Of a stretch of DNA of 64,000 bases, positions 43,448 to 52,053 are shown piece after piece. Position 1 is the stretch's first letter, and each line of letters begins with the position of its first letter. Below the pieces are notes generated by a model. The model saw only the letters and a program-made list of their open reading frames with translations. It searched no databases and had not been told where the DNA came from. The stretch is from an uncultured Microbacterium sp. (lineage in GTDB: Bacteria; Actinomycetota; Actinomycetes; Actinomycetales; Microbacteriaceae). A program made the translations under genes and the position numbers. The DNA lies in NCBI RefSeq assembly GCF_947488465.1, contig NZ_CANKZA010000003.1, positions 124,001 to 188,000 on the forward strand. The letters run 5' to 3'.

Positions 43448-43828
43448 TCAGTAGTTCTCGAGGCCTTCGTAATCGTCGACGTCAACGCCCGGATCGAGGG
43501 GGCGCGCGTTCGTGAGCAGCGTCCAGCCGAGGGCGCTCAATTCCTGACGGATCCGACGCTCGCGCAGATAGAGCGGATCGCCCTGAGCGAAGCTGCCCTC
43601 GATGTGCGCCTCGACGAAGAAGCCGTCCAGCGTCGCCAGGGATGCAACGCTCGTGATCTTGATCGACGCGGGGTGAAGGCTTCCCTGCTCGGCGGTACGA
43701 AGGACGAGCCGGTCGCCCTCGCGCGGGACGATCGTCGCGTCCGTGATCGTGTGCGAAGCGATCGCCTCTATCGGCGACTCCCGGTTCGCCCGATCAATAC
43801 GGGCGACGGCGAACACTACTTTGAACAT
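43448..43828 (-). CDS. Hypothetical protein of the element right arm
   Basis: A 126-aa protein with mixed alpha/beta character (FKVVFAVARIDRANRESPIE at the N-terminus) ending in acidic VDVDDYEGLENY. A GGATGATCC ribosome binding site precedes the ATG. No recognised domain. Confidence 0.55.
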   Translation of the reverse strand: MFKVVFAVARIDRANRESPIEAIASHTITDATIVPREGDRLVLRTAEQGSLHPASIKITSVASLATLDGFFVEAHIEGSFAQGDPLYLRERRIRQELSALGWTLLTNARPLDPGVDVDDYEGLENY

Positions 43829-43889
43829 GGATCATCCTTCCGAGCGGACTCTCACCGTACCGGGGCGGCCCGACAACCCGACATGGCGA

Positions 43890-44384
43890 CTAGGCCGTCT
43901 CGACGGGCTCGCGGCCGAGCGACACCAGCGCGGCGTTCAGGTCTTCGAGCACGGCGTCGCGGTTCGTGACCTCCGCCTCGATCCGCTGAGGCGAGTCTGT
44001 GCCGAAGATCTTCGCTTCGCGCTCCTGGTAGCGCAGCAGGCGGAGTTCAGCGTCGGCGGATGCCTTGACGTCGCCGGCCGCGCGGGCCACCTTGATATCG
44101 CCGATCGCGAGCCGGATGAGTTCGTCGATCTCGCCCTCCTGCCGGGCGCGGCGCTCGTCGACGCCGACGCGCAGCGTTCCGCGGATCTGGGCGAAGTAGG
44201 CGTCGGCGCGCGCCTGTAGCGTCGCGATGCCGAGCAGATAGCCGAGGCCGCCCTGTTCGACCGGCAGCGCGGAGCGGTCGCGCATCTGTCGCCAAGACAG
44301 CCGCTCGACGCGGCGGTCGTAGGCCCATTCCTCTTCGATCGCCACTTTCGCGGCGACGACCTCGCGGTCGATCTTCTTCGGCAC
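43890..44384 (-). CDS. Terminase-small-subunit-like protein
   Basis: A 164-aa GTG-start protein after AGGGGTG. The N-terminal part has a helix-turn-helix-like LSWRQMRDRSALPVEQGGLG, then a long helical region, then RYQEREAKIFGTDSPQRIEA followed by a short strand. That layout (HTH, helices, then KxxGxDxPxxxE with a beta tail) is typical of actinophage small-terminase-like proteins. A lone small terminase without a large subunit is a hallmark of phage satellites that redirect packaging. The family call is from pattern memory only. Confidence 0.5.
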   Translation of the reverse strand: MPKKIDREVVAAKVAIEEEWAYDRRVERLSWRQMRDRSALPVEQGGLGYLLGIATLQARADAYFAQIRGTLRVGVDERRARQEGEIDELIRLAIGDIKVARAAGDVKASADAELRLLRYQEREAKIFGTDSPQRIEAEVTNRDAVLEDLNAALVSLGREPVETA

Positions 44385-44486
44385 TGGGCACCCCTAAGTT
44401 GCGGCCTTTCGGGGGGCGTTCTAAGCGTACCCTCGGAACCGCCGATACTGGACGACGCGCCGCGTATGCGCTGTATCCGCTCAACA

Positions 44487-44491
44487 ATGGC
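44487..44491 (+). other. attR core (right junction)
   Basis: ATGGC followed by CGCCGTGGCTTTTGCC, which resumes the DUF4244 reading frame. The element-side sequence is upstream of it (CTGTATCCGCTCAACA). Confidence 0.75.
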
Positions 44492-44591
44492 CGCCGTGGC
44501 TTTTGCCGGGTTGCTGGTGGTCATCATGCGCTCGGACGAAGTCCGCGGCATCCTGACCGACCTCGTCCGCCGTGCGCTGACGGTCGCATGA
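44492..44591 (+). pseudogene. DUF4244 pilin-like gene, 3' half
   Basis: Reads AVAFAGLLVVIMRSDEVRGI and ends DLVRRALTVA, the transmembrane helix and C-terminus missing from the 5' half at 36051-36191. It has no start of its own in a sensible place. Its stop overlaps the ATG of the TadE-like gene, as expected for the original operon. Confidence 0.88.
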
Positions 44592-44926
44592 TCAGGCGGC
44601 GCGACGACCGGGGATCGGTCACGGCCGAGTTCGCGGTCGTCGTGCCCGCTGTCGTCCTCATCATCGCGCTGACGGCGGGGACGCTCTCGGCCTCGGGCCA
44701 CCAGGTGCGCCTCGAGCAGGCGGCGGCGCAGGCGGCGCGCCTCGTCGCTCGGGGAGAGGGAGAAGCGCGCGCGAGCGCCGTCGTCTCGGCGATCGCCGGG
44801 GCAGCGGCGACCCGCATCCACGAGGACGGCGATCTGGTGTGCGTCGAGGCGACCGCGGCGGTCGCGCTTCCGCTGCCCCTCCCGCCGCTCCGTGCGGTCT
44901 CGTGCGCACTGTCGGGTGGTCGCTGA
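44588..44926 (+). CDS. TadE-like pilus/secreted minor pilin
   Basis: A 112-aa protein with an N-terminal RRRDDRGSVTAEFAVVVPAVVLIIAL type-IV-pilin-like TadE helix and a small extracellular domain with a Cys pair (LVCVEA, AVSCALS). It starts by ATGA overlap with the DUF4244 3' half. With the element inserted upstream, its transcription from the tadA promoter is probably blocked or altered. Confidence 0.85.
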   Translation: MIRRRDDRGSVTAEFAVVVPAVVLIIALTAGTLSASGHQVRLEQAAAQAARLVARGEGEARASAVVSAIAGAAATRIHEDGDLVCVEATAAVALPLPLPPLRAVSCALSGGR

Positions 44927-44941
44927 GATGAGCCGGCGCTG

Positions 44942-45259
44942 ATGTCGGGTCTTGCGCTCTCGGTCGGCGCTCTCGCGGTCACCGTCACCCTTGCCGTGGG
45001 GTGCGCCTCGCTGGGTGCTGCGGCCGCACATGCGACGCGACTGTCGGCGACGGCGGATGCCGCGGCCCTCGCCGCCGCCGACACCGCATCCGGGCTCCTC
45101 GCCGGTATCCCCTGCGAGCGAGCGGCCGAGATCGTCACCCGGAGCGGGGCGTCACTGAGCGAATGTGACGTGGACGGACCCGTCGCAACGGTCCACGTCG
45201 AGAAGGGTTTCGGGCTCCTGCCCGCGTCGGCTCGAGCTCGTGCCGGGCCGCCACCCTGA
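44942..45259 (+). CDS. Rv3654c-type TadE/G-like protein
   Basis: A 105-aa protein with an N-terminal helix (LALSVGALAVTVTLAVGCAS) and an ATADAAALAAADTASG segment characteristic of secreted helicase/TadE-like proteins at the end of actinobacterial tad operons. It has a Pro-rich C-terminus. The start at ATG 44942 lacks the usual Arg-Gly-Ser lead-in, so a few N-terminal residues could be missing. Confidence 0.75.
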   Translation: MSGLALSVGALAVTVTLAVGCASLGAAAAHATRLSATADAAALAAADTASGLLAGIPCERAAEIVTRSGASLSECDVDGPVATVHVEKGFGLLPASARARAGPPP

Positions 45260-45331
45260 CGGGTGGGTACTGCTCCCAGCATCCTCATGTCTACGCGGTG
45301 TGTATGGTGTGCATCGAAGAAAGGACGCCAC

Positions 45332-48013
45332 GTGGCAGCGCGCACGGCAACCGGCAAGAAGCTCGTCATCGTCGAGTCTCCGACGAAGATGAGGTCCATT
45401 CAGGGGTACCTGGGTGACGGATACGAGGTTCTCAGCTCGGTGGGTCACATTCGTGATCTTGCCGAGAAGAAGGACATCCCGGCCGAACTGAAGAAGACCT
45501 CGGTGGGTAAGTACTCCATCGACATCGAGAACGGGTTCACTCCTCTTTATGTGGAGAGCGATCGCGGCAAGAAGACCGTCGCCGAGCTCAAGCGCGCGCT
45601 GAAGACCGCCGACGAACTCCTGCTCGCCACCGATGAAGACCGCGAAGGCGAAGCCATCGCATGGCACCTGCTCGAGGCTCTCAAGCCGAAGGTCCCGGTC
45701 AAGCGCATGGTGTTCCACGAGATCACGAAGGATGCCATCCGCGCAGCGGTCGACAACACGCGCGAGCTCGATCTCGCTCTCGTCGACGCGCAGGAGACCC
45801 GTCGGATCCTCGACCGCCTGTACGGATGGGACGTGTCCGACGTCACGCGCCGCAAGGTCGGGCAGGGAACCTCTGCCGGTCGTGTGCAATCTGCCGCCAC
45901 CCGCCTCGTCGTCGACCGCGAACGCGAGCGCATGGCCTTCATCTCGGCCTCCTACTGGGATGTCGAGGCGACAGCCGGTACCGGCGGCGAGTCTTTCGGA
46001 ACGCGTCTGGCTCGACTCGACGGTGCACCGCTTGCGCGAGGCACCGACTTCGACGATCGCGGAGAGCTCAAGAAGGCCGTCGTCGTGCTCACCGAGACGC
46101 AGGCCCGCGAGCTCGCGAGCGCCATCGAGGCCGATGGATCGGCGGTGGTCACCGCCGTCGAGGCCAAGCCTGGCACCCGCAGCCCCAAGCCGCCCTTCAC
46201 CACGTCGACCCTGCAGCAGGAAGCGGGCCGAAAGCTCTCGATGAGCGCGAAGCACGCCATGGGCGTCGCGCAGCGGCTCTACGAAAAGGGCTACATCACC
46301 TATATGCGTACCGACTCGACGGCACTCTCAACGCAGGCGATTGCCGCCGCGCGGACGCAGGCGGTCGCGCTGTACGGCGATCGTGCCGTGCCGCCGAACC
46401 CGCGCAGCTACCGCAACAACAGCAAGAACGCGCAAGAAGCCCACGAAGCGATCCGTCCCTCCGGTGAGGAGTTCCGCACACCGGCGTCGGTGTCTCCCGG
46501 TCTCGACCGCGACGAACTGCGTCTTTACGACCTCATCTGGAAGCGCACGATCGCCAGCCAGATGTCGGATGCGAAGTACGAGACGACCACCATCACCCTC
46601 GAGACCTCGGCGGCCGGCCAGGTGGCGGCGTTCACCGCATCCGGCACCGTCTACACCTTCAAGGGATTCCTCGAGGCCTACGAAGAGGGTCGCGACGAGA
46701 AGCGTGCCGACTCGGACCGAGACGAGGATCAGTCGCTACCGATCCTCGCGGTGGGCGATGTCGTGCAGCTGACCGACGTCGACCCGAAGGGTCACGCGAC
46801 CAGCCCGAAGCCGCGCTACACCGAGGCGAGCCTCGTGAAGGCGCTGGAAGAAAAGGGCATCGGACGCCCGTCCACGTTCGCGAGCATCATCGACGTCATC
46901 ATCAACCGTGGCTACGTCACCAAGCGTGGCCAGGCACTCATCCCGAGCTGGCTCGCCTTCAGCATCGTGCGTCTTCTGGAGCAGCACTTCGCCGATTTGG
47001 TCGATTACGACTTCACGGCGGCGCTGGAAGACGATCTCGACGCGATCGCGCGGGGAGAGCAGCAGCGTGTCGATTGGTTGAACGAGTTCTATTTCGGTTC
47101 GGACAACCACGTGGGCTTGCGCAACATCGTCGACAACCTCGGGGAGATCGATGCCCGCGAGATCAACGCGAACCCGATCGGTGACGTTGCGACGCTCCGC
47201 TTCGGCAAGTACGGTCCGTACCTCGACGTCCCCAACGAGGACGGCACGACTCGGATCGTCAACGTGCCGGAAGACCTGGCACCCGATGAGCTGACGCCCG
47301 AGAAGGCGCTGGAGCTCATCGACGCTCCGATCGCGGGCGATCGTGTGCTGGGGCAGAACCCGGAAACGGGCCTCGACATCGTCGTGAAGGACGGACGCTT
47401 CGGTCCGTACCTCGAAGAAGTCCTGCCTCCCGTGGAAGAGCCGGTCGTCGATCCCGACGCCCCGAAGAAGCGCGGCGCGAAGAAAGAGGTCGCGCCCAAG
47501 CCCCGTCGAGCATCGCTGTTCAAAAGCATGTCGCCGGAGACGATCGATCTCGACACGGCACTGAAGCTCTTCTCGCTGCCGCGCACCGTGGGGCTGGACC
47601 CGGAGACGCAGACGCCGATCACTGCCCAGAACGGCCCGTACGGCCCGTACATCAAGAAAGGCACCGACTCGCGGTCGATCGCCAGCGAAGACCTCATCTT
47701 CGACCTGACCCTCGAGCAGGCCCTCGAGATCTACGCGCAGCCGAAGTACGCCAATCGCGCGGCGACGTCGATCAAGGAATTCGAAGCAGACCCGGTCAGC
47801 GAGAAGCCGATCCGCATCAAGGACGGCAGATTCGGCGCCTATGTCACCGACGGCACCACGAATGTGACGATCCCGCGCGGTCAGACGCCGGATGACATCA
47901 CGTTCGAGATCGCCGTGCAGATGCTCGCTGACAAGCGCGCGAAGGGTCCTGCACCCAAGCGCACGACGCGGCGCGCGGCGACGACCCGCAAGCCCGCTGC
48001 CAAGAAGAAGTGA
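45332..48013 (+). CDS. topA: DNA topoisomerase I
   Basis: Type IA topoisomerase of 893 aa that relaxes negative supercoils. It has a Toprim domain (VIVESPTKM, then TDEDREGEAIAWHL) and the active-site Tyr324 in YMRTDSTALS. It also has SARTTE-type gate motifs such as RYTEASLVKALEEKGIGRPSTFA. C-terminal repeats (GRFGPYLEE, GPYGPYIKKG, GRFGAYVTDG) lead to a Lys/Arg/Ala-rich tail, as usual in actinobacteria. GTG 45332 after AAAGGACGCC is the start. The tmk gene is coupled downstream. Confidence 0.97.
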   Translation: MAARTATGKKLVIVESPTKMRSIQGYLGDGYEVLSSVGHIRDLAEKKDIPAELKKTSVGKYSIDIENGFTPLYVESDRGKKTVAELKRALKTADELLLATDEDREGEAIAWHLLEALKPKVPVKRMVFHEITKDAIRAAVDNTRELDLALVDAQETRRILDRLYGWDVSDVTRRKVGQGTSAGRVQSAATRLVVDRERERMAFISASYWDVEATAGTGGESFGTRLARLDGAPLARGTDFDDRGELKKAVVVLTETQARELASAIEADGSAVVTAVEAKPGTRSPKPPFTTSTLQQEAGRKLSMSAKHAMGVAQRLYEKGYITYMRTDSTALSTQAIAAARTQAVALYGDRAVPPNPRSYRNNSKNAQEAHEAIRPSGEEFRTPASVSPGLDRDELRLYDLIWKRTIASQMSDAKYETTTITLETSAAGQVAAFTASGTVYTFKGFLEAYEEGRDEKRADSDRDEDQSLPILAVGDVVQLTDVDPKGHATSPKPRYTEASLVKALEEKGIGRPSTFASIIDVIINRGYVTKRGQALIPSWLAFSIVRLLEQHFADLVDYDFTAALEDDLDAIARGEQQRVDWLNEFYFGSDNHVGLRNIVDNLGEIDAREINANPIGDVATLRFGKYGPYLDVPNEDGTTRIVNVPEDLAPDELTPEKALELIDAPIAGDRVLGQNPETGLDIVVKDGRFGPYLEEVLPPVEEPVVDPDAPKKRGAKKEVAPKPRRASLFKSMSPETIDLDTALKLFSLPRTVGLDPETQTPITAQNGPYGPYIKKGTDSRSIASEDLIFDLTLEQALEIYAQPKYANRAATSIKEFEADPVSEKPIRIKDGRFGAYVTDGTTNVTIPRGQTPDDITFEIAVQMLADKRAKGPAPKRTTRRAATTRKPAAKKK

Positions 48014-48657
48014 TGCCGGCGGGGCTCTGGGTCACCTTCGAAGGCGGCGACGGGTCGGGGAAGACGACCCAAGCGGCGCTCCTCGAGAGCTGGCTGCGAG
48101 AGTGCGGGCGCACGGTCGTCCGCACGCGCGAACCCGGCGGCACCGACGTCGGCAACCTCGTCCGTGACATCGTGCTGCATCACCGCGGTGAGGTCGCCCC
48201 CCGTGCCGAGGCGCTGCTGTACGCGGCCGATCGCGCACACCACGTCGCGACGCTTGTTCGGCCCGCTCTCGCGCGCGGCGACGTCGTGATCCAAGACCGC
48301 TATCTCGACTCCTCGGTCGCCTACCAGGGTGCCGGACGGGTACTGGATGCCGGTGAGATCCGCGACCTGTCGCTCTGGGCTGCCGAGGGTGCGCTGCCCG
48401 ATGTGACGGTGCTGCTGGACTTGGACCCGGCATCCGCCCGTCGGCGACTGGATGCCGCGGACAAGCCGTTCGACCGGCTCGAGGCGGAGAAGGCGGAGTT
48501 CCACGAGCGTGTGCGCGGAGCGTTCCTCGACCTCGCGGACGCCGAGCCGGACCGCTTCCTCGTGCTCGATGCCTCTTTGCCCGTTGAGCACCTCGCCGCT
48601 GCCGTCCGTGCGCGCGTGGCCCTCGCGCTCGGGGTGAGCGTCGGTGGCACCGCATAG
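48013..48657 (+). CDS. tmk: Thymidylate kinase
   Basis: Makes dTDP from dTMP. The 214-aa protein has the P-loop FEGGDGSGKTTQ at residues 9-20, the DR(Y/H) motif in VIQDRYLDSSVAYQG, the LID region after DLDPASARRR, and an Arg-rich substrate site REPGGT. ATG 48013 overlaps the topA stop. It overlaps the frame of holB slightly upstream of that gene's start. Confidence 0.96.
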   Translation: MPAGLWVTFEGGDGSGKTTQAALLESWLRECGRTVVRTREPGGTDVGNLVRDIVLHHRGEVAPRAEALLYAADRAHHVATLVRPALARGDVVIQDRYLDSSVAYQGAGRVLDAGEIRDLSLWAAEGALPDVTVLLDLDPASARRRLDAADKPFDRLEAEKAEFHERVRGAFLDLADAEPDRFLVLDASLPVEHLAAAVRARVALALGVSVGGTA

Positions 48658-48667
48658 GCTGGATGTC

Positions 48668-49822
48668 ATGACCGCCGCCCTTGCCCCCGCGTTCCCGTGG
48701 GGTGATGTCTGGGGGCAGGACGAGGCACTCTCCCAGCTGCAGGCGGCGGCGAGTGATCCGGCCCAACTCGCGCACGCGTGGCTGATCACCGGTCCTCCGG
48801 GGTCGGGCCGATCGACCCTCGCCTCCGCGTTCGCGGCGGCTCTGATCGCCGAGCCGGGGGATGAGGCAGCCATGCGGCAGGTGCTCGCCGGCACCCACCC
48901 GGATCTGACGGCGCTGCGGACCGAAGGCGTCATCATCTCGATCAAAGATGCGCGGGCGCTCGTCGAACGCTCGTACTTCTCGCCCTCACTCGGCCGTTAT
49001 CGCGTGATGGTCATGGAAGACGCCGATCGGATGGTCGAGCGCACGAGCAATGTTCTCCTGAAGGCGCTCGAAGAGCCACCCGAGCGCACCGTGTGGATCC
49101 TCTGCGCACCGAGCGACGCCGATCTGCTCCCGACGATTCGGTCTCGCGTGCGCACGCTGCGGCTCCGCGAGCCCGAGGTCACCGATGTCGCGCGATTGAT
49201 CACGTCGCGGACGGGTGTCGATGCGGCCGTTGCCGAGCAGTCCGCCCGTCTCGCGCAACGGCACATCGGCATGGCTCAGCGGTTGGCGACGGATGCCGAT
49301 GCCCGCGCGCGACGGGAAGAGACGCTCCGGCGTGTTCTCGCGGTGCGCGGTGTGGGCGACGCGGTCGAGACCGCGGCGCGCATCGTGCAGCTCGCGACGG
49401 ATGATGCCAAAGCGCTCACCGCAGAACGCGATGAGGCAGAGCGTGAAGCGTTGCTGCGGACGCTCGGGATCGCCGCGGGCGCGGCCGTGCCCCCGGCTGT
49501 GCGTGGCCAGCTCAACGCGCTCGAGGACGATCAGAAGCGTCGCGCGACGCGCAGTCTCCGCGACGGGATCGACCGGGTGCTCACCGATCTCGAGTCGATG
49601 TTCCGCGACACGCTCATGCTGCAACTCGGGCGTCCTGGTGACCTCATCAATCGTGAGCTGCAGGATGAGCTCACCTCGCTCGCCGCCTCGTGGACATCGC
49701 GGCGCACACTCACGGTGCTCGACCGCATCTCCGCGACCCGTTCGAACCTCGAGGGCAACGCAGCCCCGGTGTTGGCCCTCGAAAGCATGCTCGTGACCGT
49801 CGCGAGCGGAAGGACTCCGTGA
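48668..49822 (+). CDS. holB: DNA polymerase III subunit delta'
   Basis: Clamp-loader subunit of 384 aa, AAA+ fold. The P-loop GPPGSGRSTLASA has Arg in place of the invariant Lys, as expected for the non-hydrolysing delta' subunit. The Walker-B-like VMEDADRM, then KALEEPPERTVWILCAPS and RSRVRTL (SRC-like sensor), are present. ATG 48668 lies 10 bp after tmk. The next gene starts by GTGA overlap. Confidence 0.95.
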   Translation: MTAALAPAFPWGDVWGQDEALSQLQAAASDPAQLAHAWLITGPPGSGRSTLASAFAAALIAEPGDEAAMRQVLAGTHPDLTALRTEGVIISIKDARALVERSYFSPSLGRYRVMVMEDADRMVERTSNVLLKALEEPPERTVWILCAPSDADLLPTIRSRVRTLRLREPEVTDVARLITSRTGVDAAVAEQSARLAQRHIGMAQRLATDADARARREETLRRVLAVRGVGDAVETAARIVQLATDDAKALTAERDEAEREALLRTLGIAAGAAVPPAVRGQLNALEDDQKRRATRSLRDGIDRVLTDLESMFRDTLMLQLGRPGDLINRELQDELTSLAASWTSRRTLTVLDRISATRSNLEGNAAPVLALESMLVTVASGRTP

Positions 49823-51381
49823 CCTATCGTCGACGTCTTCTCGCCGCTGTGGCCGGCCTGGCTGTGGCCGCTCTCACCCTCACCGGGTGCCTCTATTCGG
49901 CGATCCCGCCCGAGGGTTCCGCGACCCCGGCGCCCAGTCGCGAGCCCGATCTGAACGGCGCACCCGCAGGCTTCGAGGAGTTCTACGCTCAGAGCCTCGA
50001 TTGGCAGAGCTGCGTGGGTGCCGATGCCGGCGCCTACGACTGTGCGACCGTGACGGCGCCACTGGACTGGGCCGATGCGGCTTCGGGGACCATCGAACTC
50101 GCGGTCATCCGTCGTGCGGCAACGGGCGGCACAGCTCTCGGCTCCCTCCTGACGAACCCCGGTGGTCCGGGCGCCAGCGGCTATGACCTGGTTGCCGACT
50201 CAGCGACCTTCGCGGTCGGCGCTCCTCTCCTCGAGGCGTATGACGTGATCGGCTTCGATCCGCGGGGAGTGGGCCGCTCGACCGCGGTGGCGTGCCTCGA
50301 TGCGGCCGGCATGGATGCCATGCTCTACGACATCCCGGCCGATCCCCGGGGGAGCGAGGGATGGACCGCGGAGCTCACCGACCGCAATGTCGGCTTCGTC
50401 GAGGCATGCGAGGCGAACTCCGGCGGCATCCTGCCCTACATCACGACGGACAACTCCGCCCGCGACATGGATCTGCTGCGCGGGGTGCTGGGAGATCCGA
50501 AGCTGAACTACCTCGGGTACTCCTATGGCACCTTCCTCGGGGCGACCTACGCGAAGCTCTTTCCTGAGCGGGTCGGACGCCTGGTGCTCGACGGGGCGAT
50601 CGACCCCTCGGTGTCCGGGCTCGACGTCGGAACCACGCAAGCCGTCGGTTTCGAGTCGGCGTTGCGCGCCTACATGGCTGACTGCGTGAGCGGGCGGGAC
50701 TGCCCGTTCACGGGCACAGCGGACCAGGCCATGGGCGACCTCGCGACGCTGTTGGCCAGTGCGGATGCCGACCCACTGCCCGGGTCGGACGGTCGGATGC
50801 TCGGCGCGGACAACCTGCTCACCGGCATCATCGCCGCCCTCTACGCGCGAGAGAGTTGGTCTTCTCTGACGCAGGCGCTCTCGGCTGCGCTCCAGGGCGA
50901 TGGATCGATGGCGCTTCAGCTCGCCGACTTCTACAACGGACGCAATGCCGATGGGACGTATGCCGACAATTCGACGGAAGCGTTCCGTGCCTACAACTGC
51001 ATGGACTATCCCCTCGATACGTCGGAGGCAGATCAGGATGCGGCCGACGCGAAGATCGCGGCCGAAGCGCCGACGATTGCTCCGTACTGGCAGGGTGTGG
51101 ACGTCTGTGCCGTCTGGCCCTATCCGCCCACCGGGGTGCGCGAGAAGATCAGCGCGGACGGAGCGGCACCGATCCTCGTCGTCGGCACGACGAACGACCC
51201 TGCCACGCCCTACGCCTGGTCGGTCTCGCTCGCCGATCAGCTCGCCTCCGGCGTGCTGATCACCCGCGAAGGCGAAGGGCACACCGGGTACAACAAGGGC
51301 AACGCGTGTGTGGATGCTGCCGTCGAGGCCTATCTCATCGACGGCACCGTCCCCGCCGCCGATGTGACCTGCGGCGCGTGA
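49819..51381 (+). CDS. Secreted lipoprotein alpha/beta-hydrolase, tripeptidyl-aminopeptidase-like
   Basis: A 520-aa exported enzyme with a lipoprotein signal peptide (lipobox LTGC at about residue 20) and an alpha/beta-hydrolase core. The oxyanion motif NPGGPGASG is present, the nucleophile Ser is in LGYSYGTFLG near residue 235, and the catalytic His is in EGEGHTGY near residue 490. A C-terminal TAP-like domain (CAVWPYPPTG) follows. It resembles Streptomyces Tap/SlpD-type proteases that trim peptides from secreted protein N-termini. The GTG start is coupled to holB. Confidence 0.92.
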   Translation: MTYRRRLLAAVAGLAVAALTLTGCLYSAIPPEGSATPAPSREPDLNGAPAGFEEFYAQSLDWQSCVGADAGAYDCATVTAPLDWADAASGTIELAVIRRAATGGTALGSLLTNPGGPGASGYDLVADSATFAVGAPLLEAYDVIGFDPRGVGRSTAVACLDAAGMDAMLYDIPADPRGSEGWTAELTDRNVGFVEACEANSGGILPYITTDNSARDMDLLRGVLGDPKLNYLGYSYGTFLGATYAKLFPERVGRLVLDGAIDPSVSGLDVGTTQAVGFESALRAYMADCVSGRDCPFTGTADQAMGDLATLLASADADPLPGSDGRMLGADNLLTGIIAALYARESWSSLTQALSAALQGDGSMALQLADFYNGRNADGTYADNSTEAFRAYNCMDYPLDTSEADQDAADAKIAAEAPTIAPYWQGVDVCAVWPYPPTGVREKISADGAAPILVVGTTNDPATPYAWSVSLADQLASGVLITREGEGHTGYNKGNACVDAAVEAYLIDGTVPAADVTCGA

Positions 51382-51393
51382 TCCACGCGCGGG

Positions 51394-52053
51394 TCAGCGC
51401 CGAAGGATGCGGCGTGCCAGCCAGTTTCCGAAGAACTGCACGGCCTGCACGATCACGATGATGATGAGCACGGCTGCCCACGTCACCCACGGATTGAACT
51501 GCTTGAACCCGTAGTTGATCGCGAACTCGCCGAGGCCGCCGGCCGCGACGGCCCCGGCCATTGCCGTCATATCGACGAGGGCGACAACCACGAACGTGTA
51601 GCCCAGAATGAGGGGGCCGAGGCCTTCGCGGGGCACGAGGCGGAAGAGGATGCGCGACCTGCTTGCGCCAGCGGCTCGTGCCGCCTCGATCACACCCGGG
51701 CGCACCGTCAGAAGGTTCTGCTCGACGATGCGGCTGATCGCGAACAGCGAGGCGATCGTGATGGCGAAGATTCCGAAGGTCACGCCGATTCCGGGGATCC
51801 CGACGCTCCGGGCGAGTGGCTGTACCGCGGCGAGCAGGATGATGAACGGGATCGGCCGGATCGTGTTCACGATCACGTTGAGAATCCCGAAGACGGCACG
51901 GTTCGGGAAGAGGCTCCCTGGCCGGGTGGCGTACAGGGCCATCCCGAGAATGAGTCCGCCGATACCGCCGAGGATGAGTGCGGCGCTGGCTACGTAGAGG
52001 GTTTCCGCGGTGGCTGCCCACAGTTCCGGCAGCAGGTCGATGAGCCTATCCAC
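51394..52053 (-). CDS. metI: Methionine ABC transporter permease
   Basis: A 219-aa integral membrane protein with five helices and the EAA loop EAARAAGASRSRILFRLVPREGLG near residue 125. The start is GTG 52053, overlapping the metN stop. It is part of the metQ-metN-metI operon and should import methionine (D or L) with MetN and MetQ. Confidence 0.93.
   Translation of the reverse strand: MDRLIDLLPELWAATAETLYVASAALILGGIGGLILGMALYATRPGSLFPNRAVFGILNVIVNTIRPIPFIILLAAVQPLARSVGIPGIGVTFGIFAITIASLFAISRIVEQNLLTVRPGVIEAARAAGASRSRILFRLVPREGLGPLILGYTFVVVALVDMTAMAGAVAAGGLGEFAINYGFKQFNPWVTWAAVLIIIVIVQAVQFFGNWLARRILRR

Larger units (their letters stand above)
36159..44491. mobile_element. 8.3-kb serine-recombinase element, possible phage satellite
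   Basis: The element is bounded by the two halves of the DUF4244 gene. Both junctions contain ATGGC (36159-36163 and 44487-44491), followed by one mismatch and GC, consistent with the very short core of a large serine integrase. It encodes the recombinase beside its left end, two small zinc-ribbon proteins on the minus strand, a repeat-rich region, then a plus-strand operon of about ten genes including a RepA-like ATPase and a tail-fibre-like protein. On the right are two minus-strand genes, one terminase-small-subunit-like. No capsid, portal, large terminase, lysis, conjugation or resistance genes are seen. Confidence 0.85.
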
